DNA from: Candidatus Methanogaster sp. UBA203
GTDB taxonomy: Archaea > Halobacteriota > Methanosarcinia > Methanosarcinales > Methanogasteraceae
DNA length: 6,358 bases
Direction of reading: 5' to 3'
Assembly (NCBI GenBank): GCA_002503595.1
Contig: DASC01000178.1
Coordinates: forward strand, 1-6,358
Part shown: one piece after another, positions 1 to 5,039 of the stretch
How the letters are laid out: every line of letters begins with the position of its first letter
Numbering within the stretch: the stretch's first letter is position 1
The notes under the pieces: model-generated
What the model saw: only the letters and a program-made list of their open reading frames with translations
Database searches by the model: none
What the model was told of the DNA's origin: nothing
Position numbers and translations under genes: made by a program

Positions 1-16
1 TTCATATAGCCGAAAG

Positions 17-38
17 TCATGTATCATACAATACATGA
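17..38. repeat. Perfect 8-bp inverted repeat (hairpin) after the small basic gene
   Basis: TCATGTAT (17-24) and ATACATGA (31-38) are exact reverse complements separated by a 6-nt loop. The hairpin lies 12 nt beyond the stop codon of the minus-strand gene at 51-179, so it could end or stabilise that transcript. It is AT-rich and no strong U-run follows on the minus strand, so a classic terminator is not demonstrated. It could equally be an operator for something to the left of the window. Confidence 0.4.
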
Positions 39-50
39 ATCTATCCAAAC

Positions 51-179
51 CTAAGCAACTTTTTTAAACTTAAATGTTTGTTTTTGCATTTTAAAATATA
101 TTTCTCCTCTCTTTTTTAATTCTTCCGCTATCTTTTCTTTTTTCTTTTTCCATTTTGGGGATAATGGACTTGGCTTCAT
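51..179 (-). CDS. Small strongly basic protein (42 aa), coupled to the Ntn-hydrolase gene
   Basis: No family is recognised. The frame starts at an ATG whose last two bases, with the next A, form the TGA stop of the upstream gene (ATGA overlap), and runs 42 codons to TAG. A clean Shine-Dalgarno, AGGTGA, lies six bases before the ATG inside the end of the upstream gene. This spacing and the overlap are the main reasons to believe it is translated. The product has 14 Lys and 1 Arg against 4 Glu and no Asp, starting MKPSPLSPKWKKKKEK. The middle (about residues 9-24) is Lys/Glu-rich and probably helical; the tail (28-40) mixes aromatic residues and Lys. There is no signal peptide, no cysteine and no membrane segment. 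The charge suggests nucleic-acid or membrane-surface binding, or a substrate/regulator of the preceding hydrolase; all three are inference. Codon use is AT-rich like the upstream gene. Confidence 0.65.
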   Translation of the reverse strand: MKPSPLSPKWKKKKEKIAEELKKRGEIYFKMQKQTFKFKKVA

Positions 180-988
180 CTTAATTCACCTGAGCTATTT
201 TTAATCAATTCTTTTAATAACCCATCTTTAATTCTATAATTTTCCTCTTTTTCTTTTTCATACATTTTATTGATTTCATCCATTAATACATCTTCATTCC
301 TAATTTCTACTTTTGTACCGTCTTTTCTAAATAAAATAATATCGGTTTTTAATCCGACTCCTGTCGGAGCTTCAGCCCATTTCTTCGCTTTGTATGCAAA
401 AAGCAAACTTTCGATTTCTGACATCGTAACTTCATAGTTATATTGATCAAAATACATCTGCGAAAATAATGAGCCCGAACCTATTGATCCCATTCCAAAA
501 TTAGTTGCGCAGATCGTACTCCCTTCTTCGGTTATATACATAACTTTTGCTTTTTTATCTTTATCGAAACCAGCAACAATACATCCGAACTCTAATCGGA
601 ATTCCATGAGCCAACCATAAATATAGCCCCTGACCTCCTCCGGAACAATCTCAGAATTCGAAAAAAAGTCATCCCATGATATTCCAGCCACTCTAAAGAT
701 TTCATCACTGACTGTTGCATTCCTTGTATCTTTAACGAAGTCTGATATGGCGTCCACGATTTCATCAAAATCGAAAATGGTAGGTATGAGTAGCGAAGTA
801 GCCATATCCGCATATAATGCCGATCCGGCGAACCCAACCCCAAGATTGCCTCTCGAACTAATTTTTGGCGAATTTCCCTCAAATTCATAGCTCGGAAAGT
901 CCTCTCCAAAGGATCTGGTCAATAACCTATCTGCGATTATAATAATGGTCTCGCCACCATTAGCGATCGATGCTTGGACTAACGTCAT
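176..988 (-). CDS. Proteasome beta / HslV-like Ntn-hydrolase, divergent and stand-alone
   Basis: Predicted N-terminal-nucleophile hydrolase of the proteasome-beta/HslV fold, 270 aa. Compared with known archaeal beta subunits the landmarks occur in order. Thr2 follows the initiator Met and would be exposed by methionine aminopeptidase, as in HslV. ADR (19-21) carries the Asp equivalent to D17, and PKI (41-43) the Lys equivalent to K33. GFAGSALYAD (52-61) matches the AG.vaDA stretch, and IGSGS (169-173) is the SGS motif that holds the catalytic serine. TDIILFRKDG (215-224) matches the late beta-strand of the fold. The usual D166 position appears to be Ala205 or Glu206, so that residue is not clearly kept. 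It is longer than a typical about 200-aa beta subunit: extra sequence lies near 85-130 and a charged, probably coiled tail near 232-270. Thr directly after Met makes this start convincing. No partner ATPase or alpha subunit is in view. Its low GC sets it apart from the genes to the right and suggests horizontal acquisition. Substrate is unknown: peptidase or amidohydrolase are both possible. Confidence 0.85.
   Translation of the reverse strand: MTLVQASIANGGETIIIIADRLLTRSFGEDFPSYEFEGNSPKISSRGNLGVGFAGSALYADMATSLLIPTIFDFDEIVDAISDFVKDTRNATVSDEIFRVAGISWDDFFSNSEIVPEEVRGYIYGWLMEFRLEFGCIVAGFDKDKKAKVMYITEEGSTICATNFGMGSIGSGSLFSQMYFDQYNYEVTMSEIESLLFAYKAKKWAEAPTGVGLKTDIILFRKDGTKVEIRNEDVLMDEINKMYEKEKEENYRIKDGLLKELIKNSSGELR
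186..191 (-). promoter_or_regulatory. Shine-Dalgarno AGGTGA for the 42-aa protein
   Basis: On the minus strand AGGTGA sits six bases before the ATG at 179-177, within the last codons of the Ntn-hydrolase gene. It matches the archaeal anti-SD well and supports translational coupling of the two genes. Confidence 0.65.
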
Positions 989-1011
989 ATACGATACCTA
1001 CTACTACAACC

Positions 1012-1025
1012 AAATATATCTTTTC
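1012..1025 (-). promoter_or_regulatory. Probable TATA/BRE promoter of the Ntn-hydrolase gene
   Basis: On the minus strand a purine-rich GAAAA (BRE-like) is followed by GATATATTT. The TATA centre is about 28 bases from the ATG at 988. As archaeal transcription usually starts some 22-27 bases after the TATA centre, the message would be leaderless or nearly so. No strong Shine-Dalgarno stands before that ATG, only a weak AGGT, which fits. Confidence 0.5.
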
Positions 1026-1112
1026 GTTTGAGGTGGCTGTCAACTTACCTGTTGTTAGACTCGATACTTCGGTTTTCCGGATTTTTAAAATTCGAAACAC
1101 CAAACATGAGAC

Positions 1113-1133
1113 TTGAATTGATGGCGAATTCAA
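1113..1133. repeat. Small inverted repeat between divergent genes
   Basis: TTGAATT (1113-1119) and AATTCAA (1127-1133) are exact reverse complements with a 7-nt spacer. It lies in the 246-bp gap between the divergent Ntn-hydrolase and leuC genes and could be an operator for leuC. A 7-bp AT-rich palindrome can also arise by chance. It marks roughly where the AT-rich left part gives way to GC-richer sequence. Confidence 0.25.
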
Positions 1134-1201
1134 AATAGCGCACAACACAAGATGACATGGCGCCCCCATCAGACACCCGCCGCCAATACCACCCGCACGC
1201 A

Positions 1202-1211
1202 TCTTTTTATC
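1202..1211 (+). promoter_or_regulatory. Possible TATA box of the leuC-leuD-cbiD operon
   Basis: TCTTTTTATC lies about 28 bases before the ATG at 1235. This distance is right for a leaderless transcript beginning at or next to the family-consistent start codon, and no Shine-Dalgarno precedes that ATG. An alternative TATA-like tract, TTTTTAAAA (1082-1090), would give a leadered message. Confidence 0.35.
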
Positions 1212-1234
1212 CAATTGCCGCCAACACCAGAGTC

Positions 1235-2494
1235 ATGGGAATGACCATCGCTGAAAAGATCCTTGCAGCACACGCCGGCAAAGATAGCGTATCGCCAAAG
1301 GAGATCGTGGACGCAAGGATCGATTATGTCATGGTAAACGACGTGACCGGGCTTCCTGCGTTCGAGGTCTTCGAAGAGTTCGATGCCACGCCGATCCTTG
1401 AGAAGACGGTGCTGATCCAGGACCATTACGTGCCGAACAAGGATGTGGCATCGGCAGAGCAAGCAAAGTCGATGCGCGAGTTTGCCAGAAGATATGGGAT
1501 CAAGAACCATTTCGATGTCGGTCGGGGCGGCGTCTGCCACCAGATCATGATCGAAGAGGGTTTTTCCGCCCCCGGGCGGCTGATCGTGGGCGCAGACTCG
1601 CATACGTGCAGTTACGGCGCACTTGGCGCACTCTCGACAGGTATCGGATCATCGGAAGCCGCATCCGCAATGGCGACAGGAGAACTGTGGTTCAAGGTTC
1701 CTGAGACACAGAAGTTCGTCGTTGACGGAGAACCTGGCAAATACGTGATGGGAAAGGACATCATTCTTCACATTATCGGAGATATCGGAGTTTCCGGTTC
1801 TCTTTACAAGTCGATGGAGTTTTACGGCTCTGCAATCGAGTCGCTCCATCTATCTGACAGAATCACGATCTCGAACATGGCGATCGAGGCAGGCGCAAAG
1901 TGCGGGATCATCCCGCCGGACGAGGCGGTCTTCGATTATCTCAAGAACCGTGTCATCGGGGAGTATTCGCCGGTTTACGCAGACGAGGATGCGGAATACG
2001 AGGATATATTCGAATACGATGCTTCCGAGATCGCGGTGCTGGTTGCAACGCCGCATCTTCCTGAGAACGTGACCCCGGCATCCGAAATCGATGTGCAGAT
2101 CGATCAGGCGTATCTCGGATCGTGTACCAACGGCAGGATCGAGGACCTGCGTGCTGCAGCCGCGGTGCTCAAAGGGAAGAGTGTACACACGGATGTCAGG
2201 ATGATCGTGGTTCCGGCAAGCAAGAGCATTTTTGAGCAGGCTATGCGAGAGGGGCTTCTCAAGGTATTCATGGATGCGGATGCTTATGTCGCAGGACCGA
2301 CGTGCGGCGCATGTCTCGGCGGTTACATGGGCGTGCTTGCAGAGGGTGAGCGGTGCATCAGCAGTACGAACCGCAACTTCATCGGCAGGATGGGGCATCC
2401 GAATTCAGAAGTCTATCTTGCGAATCCGGCAGTGGTTGCAGCAAGCGCGGTTACCGGGCGGATAACCGATCCTGAAGATCTTTTGGAGAGGTGA
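1235..2494 (+). CDS. leuC: 3-isopropylmalate dehydratase / homoaconitase family, large subunit
   Basis: Catalytic large subunit of a [4Fe-4S] hydro-lyase that isomerises 2- to 3-isopropylmalate in leucine synthesis; relatives act on citramalate or homocitrate. It is 419 aa from this start, the usual archaeal length. Visible family marks are TIAEKILAAHAGK at the N-terminus, QDHYVPNKD (D63-H64), GADSHT (119-124), and the three iron-sulfur ligands Cys297 in GSCTN and Cys357/Cys360 in TCGACLG, followed by STNRNFIGRMG. The frame stays open upstream to an ATG at 1157, but the extra 26 residues (rich in Pro, His and Arg) do not resemble the family. A TATA-like box at 1202-1211 would fall inside them, so 1235 (or ATG 1241) is preferred. 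The stop abuts leuD, whose Shine-Dalgarno overlaps the end of this gene. Large-subunit sequence alone does not separate isopropylmalate isomerase from homoaconitase. The next gene favours the former. Confidence 0.93.
   Translation: MGMTIAEKILAAHAGKDSVSPKEIVDARIDYVMVNDVTGLPAFEVFEEFDATPILEKTVLIQDHYVPNKDVASAEQAKSMREFARRYGIKNHFDVGRGGVCHQIMIEEGFSAPGRLIVGADSHTCSYGALGALSTGIGSSEAASAMATGELWFKVPETQKFVVDGEPGKYVMGKDIILHIIGDIGVSGSLYKSMEFYGSAIESLHLSDRITISNMAIEAGAKCGIIPPDEAVFDYLKNRVIGEYSPVYADEDAEYEDIFEYDASEIAVLVATPHLPENVTPASEIDVQIDQAYLGSCTNGRIEDLRAAAAVLKGKSVHTDVRMIVVPASKSIFEQAMREGLLKVFMDADAYVAGPTCGACLGGYMGVLAEGERCISSTNRNFIGRMGHPNSEVYLANPAVVAASAVTGRITDPEDLLER
2485..2494 (+). promoter_or_regulatory. Shine-Dalgarno deciding the leuD start
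   Basis: GGAGAGGTGA is a near-perfect archaeal ribosome-binding site and ends five bases before the ATG at 2500. It contains both the leuC stop codon and the competing GTG at 2491. Because the GTG lies within the site itself, ATG 2500 is the likelier start. Confidence 0.7.
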
Positions 2495-2499
2495 CTGCG

Positions 2500-2994
2500 A
2501 TGGAAAAATATATCAAAGGCAGAGTATGGCGATTTTCAGAGAACGTGGACACCGATCAGATCATTCCAGCGATATATCTCGTGACTGGCGACAAGCAGGA
2601 ACTTGCAAAGCACGCATTCGAGAATGTGAGACCGGACTTTGCAAAGGACGTCTCAGATGGTGACATCATCGTTGCCGGACCCAATTTCGGCAGCGGATCC
2701 TCAAGGGAACATGCACCCCGCGCTCTACTTGGAGCAGGGATCAGATGCGTGATCGCGCCGAGTTTCGCACGGATATTTTACAGGAACAGCATCAACATCG
2801 GGCTGCCGCTTGTCGAGTGCGACGTCGATGCAGCGGATGGGGACGTTCTTGCTATCGATTTTGAGGACGGGAAGATCGTGAATACGAATACCAGCGCGGG
2901 ATACACATTCCCTTCGCTTCCTGAGTTCCTGGTAGATCTGCTCGATGCCGGGCTTATCGAGAATACGAAGAGGAAACTTACGAGAACGGGATGA
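2500..2994 (+). CDS. leuD: 3-isopropylmalate dehydratase family, small subunit
   Basis: Swivel-domain small subunit that pairs with the preceding large subunit to form the hydro-lyase. It is 164 aa, normal for archaeal LeuD/HacB. Seen directly: GRVWRFSENVDTDQIIPAIYL (7-27) and the substrate-binding loop GSGSSREHAPRALL starting at Gly64 (Arg69, His71). The specificity stretch after Pro23 reads YLVT (26-29). In Methanocaldococcus the homoaconitase subunit has YLRT and the isopropylmalate isomerase YLVY, and changing that Arg to Val produces isopropylmalate activity. Val28 therefore points to isopropylmalate/citramalate use, while Thr29 is homoaconitase-like. The gene starts six bases after the leuC stop, behind a strong Shine-Dalgarno, and its TGA overlaps the cbiD ATG (ATGA). 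The three genes are thus probably one transcript. Confidence 0.93.
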   Translation: MEKYIKGRVWRFSENVDTDQIIPAIYLVTGDKQELAKHAFENVRPDFAKDVSDGDIIVAGPNFGSGSSREHAPRALLGAGIRCVIAPSFARIFYRNSINIGLPLVECDVDAADGDVLAIDFEDGKIVNTNTSAGYTFPSLPEFLVDLLDAGLIENTKRKLTRTG

Positions 2995-4130
2995 AAGACC
3001 CTGTAAACAACTTCGAAATCCCATCCGAATGGATAAAGCGCGCTACCCTCCCTGAAGACGAACTGAGAGCAGGCATATCAGGCGGCAGGCTCGTGCTGCT
3101 TGCTGACGGCTCGGTGTTGCGTAGAGGGTATACCACAGGAACGACTGCGGCAGCAGCGGCAAAGGCTGCCGTGCTATCGCTCAAACGTACAATCAATCAC
3201 GTCACGGTCCTGACACCTGCTGGAATCGAGGTGACGCTGCCGGTCTCGGCATCAGGCGGCAGGGCATCTGCGATCAAGGACTGCGGGGATCACGGGTTCG
3301 ATGTCACAGGCGGGATCGAGATCGTGGCAGAAGCGCATGAACATACTCAATATCGCAGGGGGTTTTTGCGGAATCACCGCCGAGAGCGCAAGCGTTCGCG
3401 GAGACTCCGCACCCTCTGCGCACTCCGCGGTAAATCGCCACAACGTATTGAGCAGGCACAAGCGCATGAATCGGGCGGTGCTGACGTGGATGATGGCATC
3501 TCGATTGCAGCAGGGAGCGGCATCGGGGTTAAGAGAGGTGTGCCTGCGATCAATCCGGCGCCGATGAAGCAGATACGCACCGCAATCGCAGAAGCTGTAC
3601 GCGAGATTGGCATTTCCGGCGCAGACGTTCTGATCTCGGTTCCGAGAGGCGAGGAGATCGCTCTTGAGACGCTGAATAGCAGGGTCGGGGTCATCGGAGG
3701 GATATCAATACTCGGAACCACAGGTTTTGTCGAGCCGTGGAACGAGCACCTACTCGAGACGAAGCATGAACTGATACAGCAGGCAGAGCGGGTGGTGCTG
3801 ACCACCGGACGCCTCGGCATGAGATACTCGAATATGCTGTTTCCGGATCACACGGTTGTCATGGTTGGAAACCGCATTCCAGAGGGACTCGATGCTGCAA
3901 AGGATAAAAGCGAAGTAATCGTCTGCGGACTTCCCGGACTGATCCTGAAATGGATCGATCCTGATGTATTGCGCGGATCAGGCAGTCTCACGACCCAGGA
4001 ATTGATCGACCGGAACCCTGCTGACGCACGGATCGACCGGACGCTTGCCGCTGCAAAAGAGGGTGCTCCGGGTGTGCGCATCGTCCTATTAAACCGTGAC
4101 GGCTCGATACTGCGGGACTATACACCCTAA
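2991..4130 (+). CDS. cbiD: Cobalt-precorrin-5B C1-methyltransferase (CbiD) with a 43-aa in-frame insertion
   Basis: SAM-dependent C1-methyltransferase of the anaerobic cobamide pathway, acting on cobalt-precorrin-5B in the cytoplasm. Family marks are RRGYTTGT followed by an Ala-rich run (44-60), KDCGDHGFDVTGG (96-108), SGIGVKRGVPAINPAP, and GGISILGTTGFVEPW (236-250). The protein is 379 aa. Residues 118-160 are not family-like: they are very basic (about a dozen Arg and a few Lys) and are encoded by a GC-rich palindromic element bracketed by a direct repeat. Without them the text reads IVAEAHESGGADVDDGISI, which joins the two conserved halves naturally and leaves 336 aa. The frame is kept, so the enzyme may still work with a surface loop, or it may be impaired. 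The ATG overlaps the leuD stop; no good Shine-Dalgarno is close, which fits translational coupling. Linking branched-chain amino-acid genes to cobamide synthesis is unusual, and no shared pathway step is evident. Confidence 0.92.
   Translation: MKDPVNNFEIPSEWIKRATLPEDELRAGISGGRLVLLADGSVLRRGYTTGTTAAAAAKAAVLSLKRTINHVTVLTPAGIEVTLPVSASGGRASAIKDCGDHGFDVTGGIEIVAEAHEHTQYRRGFLRNHRRERKRSRRLRTLCALRGKSPQRIEQAQAHESGGADVDDGISIAAGSGIGVKRGVPAINPAPMKQIRTAIAEAVREIGISGADVLISVPRGEEIALETLNSRVGVIGGISILGTTGFVEPWNEHLLETKHELIQQAERVVLTTGRLGMRYSNMLFPDHTVVMVGNRIPEGLDAAKDKSEVIVCGLPGLILKWIDPDVLRGSGSLTTQELIDRNPADARIDRTLAAAKEGAPGVRIVLLNRDGSILRDYTP
3326..3470. mobile_element. Palindromic mini-element inserted in frame in cbiD, with flanking direct repeat
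   Basis: GGCAGAAGCGCATGAA (3326-3341) recurs as GGCACAAGCGCATGAA (3455-3470), 15/16 identical and 129 bp (43 codons) apart, like a target duplication. Between them the ends carry short inverted repeats: CTCAATA (3346-3352) against TATTGAG (3446-3452). The interior is a large imperfect palindrome. ACCGCCGAGAGCGCA (3376-3390) pairs with the reverse complement of TGCGCACTCCGCGGT (3417-3431) at 13 of 15 places. A small stem GCGGA-gac-TCCGC lies at its centre (3398-3410). It is non-autonomous and encodes nothing of its own, but is read through in the cbiD frame. It resembles in concept the Rickettsia palindromic elements that sit inside genes. Motifs shared with 6286-6333 suggest a dispersed family. 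Confidence 0.75.
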
Positions 4131-4131
4131 A

Positions 4132-4171
4132 ACCGGATATCAGCGTTCCTACCCGCATCCTCGATATCGGT
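4132..4171. terminator. Imperfect hairpin between convergent genes, possible bidirectional terminator
   Basis: ACCGGATATC (4132-4141) and GATATCGGT (4163-4171) are complementary except for one bulged base, with a 21-nt loop. The structure fills the 45-bp gap between the 3' ends of cbiD (plus) and the RecA-like gene (minus), where a shared terminator would be expected. No U-tract is seen, so the call rests on structure and position only. Confidence 0.3.
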
Positions 4172-4175
4172 TGAT

Positions 4176-4883
4176 CTACGATCTGTATAGTACCATCGAC
4201 AGAGTGATCGCTAAGATAACATTGGCTACACACAGCGCCATTATCAGCAGGTATAAGACAGGCACATTCAGCGAAAAGACGTCGCGCCATCTGATTCGCA
4301 TCAGATCTCCCCAACTTGCATCGAATACGTTTTCAGGCACTGCTTCTTCGATATCCTCCAGTTCTATGACTGCATTCACCGATGTTTCGAGAATCTTTTC
4401 AGTCTGCGGGTCAAATATGCCGGATCTCGCCAAGTAAATCGAAACAGACGCCATCCGCTGGACATCATTGTCCACACCTCTTAACATCTTCACGAATCTG
4501 CCGAACATATCGTGCGACATGGCTTCTTTCATGTCATCGAAGACGACCACACATCTGCCAAATTCCCCGATTGCGTTGTAGATCGAACGGAGCATGCAGT
4601 CATAGTCTGCCGAGTCCAAGCAGTGGACCACGTCGTCGTTGCTGCCGGTTCCACCGCTGATCATATCGATGAACAGCATGTTACCGGTCAATTTGTAAAC
4701 CTTTGAGTCGTATCTGGACTGGAGTGCTCTGACAGTATCCGGAGGGTGTTTGTAGCAGACCCAGATCACGCCCTCGACAGGAGTGTTCAGGCACACCTGA
4801 TAAACCGTTTCGTAGAGATCCTTCTCCTTGTGTCCATACAGCAGCACGCTTCCATGAGAGAATATGTCCTCGAATGATTCCAT
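4176..4883 (-). CDS. Membrane-anchored degenerate RecA/KaiC-like (DUF835-type) protein
   Basis: 235 aa. The N-terminal about 195 residues have the layout of a RecA/KaiC-like domain: GSVLLYG (11-17) at the first strand, where a Walker A loop would normally follow; a strand VIWVCYKHPP; and a Walker-B-like CVVVFDDM (111-118) before a helix and another strand. The first loop reads GHKEKD, without the GKT/S needed for phosphate binding, so ATP hydrolysis is doubtful. This pattern resembles archaeal DUF835-type proteins, which are often found with sensory or membrane modules. Residues about 207-233 are a continuous hydrophobic segment followed by only two residues, so the protein is probably tail-anchored with its domain in the cytoplasm. 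There is no signal peptide. It is transcribed divergently from the M24 peptidase and convergently with cbiD. A weak GGGGT precedes the ATG, with a TATA box farther upstream. A structural or signalling role is inference; no partner is visible. Confidence 0.75.
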   Translation of the reverse strand: MESFEDIFSHGSVLLYGHKEKDLYETVYQVCLNTPVEGVIWVCYKHPPDTVRALQSRYDSKVYKLTGNMLFIDMISGGTGSNDDVVHCLDSADYDCMLRSIYNAIGEFGRCVVVFDDMKEAMSHDMFGRFVKMLRGVDNDVQRMASVSIYLARSGIFDPQTEKILETSVNAVIELEDIEEAVPENVFDASWGDLMRIRWRDVFSLNVPVLYLLIMALCVANVILAITLSMVLYRS

Positions 4884-4920
4884 TACACTTTACCCCTTGC
4901 TTAATCATCTGGCATTCATG

Positions 4921-4937
4921 TAATAAATATATAACCC
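4921..4937 (-). promoter_or_regulatory. TATA promoter of the membrane-anchored RecA-like gene
   Basis: On the minus strand a G-run is followed by TTATATATTTATTA, about 44 bases before the ATG at 4883. A start some 25 bases downstream would leave a leader of roughly 20 nt that contains the weak GGGGT ribosome site. Confidence 0.5.
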
Positions 4938-4982
4938 CCTCCCTCCTGCACCCTCCAGACTGGCAGCCCCAAACAGGCAGAA

Positions 4983-4992
4983 GTTTTATATG
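4983..4992 (+). promoter_or_regulatory. TATA promoter of the M24 peptidase gene
   Basis: GTTTTATATG lies about 52 bases before the ATG at 5040, giving a predicted leader of roughly 25-30 nt. No Shine-Dalgarno is evident before that ATG. It stands back-to-back with the minus-strand TATA box at 4921-4937, so the two promoters share a 156-bp divergent region. Confidence 0.5.
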
Positions 4993-5039
4993 AATCTTTG
5001 TTAATTAGCTAAAAACGAGTATTTACCACGGCTTGAAAC

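Noticed and set aside
960..1214. 84-codon minus-strand open frame in the leuC upstream region
   Set aside because: It overlaps the start of the Ntn-hydrolase gene and both promoter candidates, shows no family resemblance, and spans the compositional border.
1157..1234. Upstream ATG that would lengthen leuC by 26 residues
   Set aside because: The added residues do not resemble the family N-terminus, no Shine-Dalgarno precedes it, and a TATA-like box falls within it.
1850..2398. 182-codon open frame antisense to leuC
   Set aside because: It lies wholly opposite a well-conserved enzyme gene, and its Cys/His/Arg-rich translation resembles no protein; it is typical of frames mirrored from GC-rich coding DNA.
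2491..2499. GTG start for leuD
   Set aside because: It lies inside the Shine-Dalgarno that is well placed for ATG 2500, and the family normally begins right at MEKYIKGRVW.
3326..3470. Frameshift or pseudogene interpretation of cbiD
   Set aside because: The inserted unit is an exact multiple of three, has no stop, and both flanking halves stay in the same frame with conserved motifs.
3374..3820. 148-codon open frame antisense to cbiD
   Set aside because: Low-complexity Ser/Pro/Arg translation opposite conserved CbiD motifs; no ribosome site or promoter.
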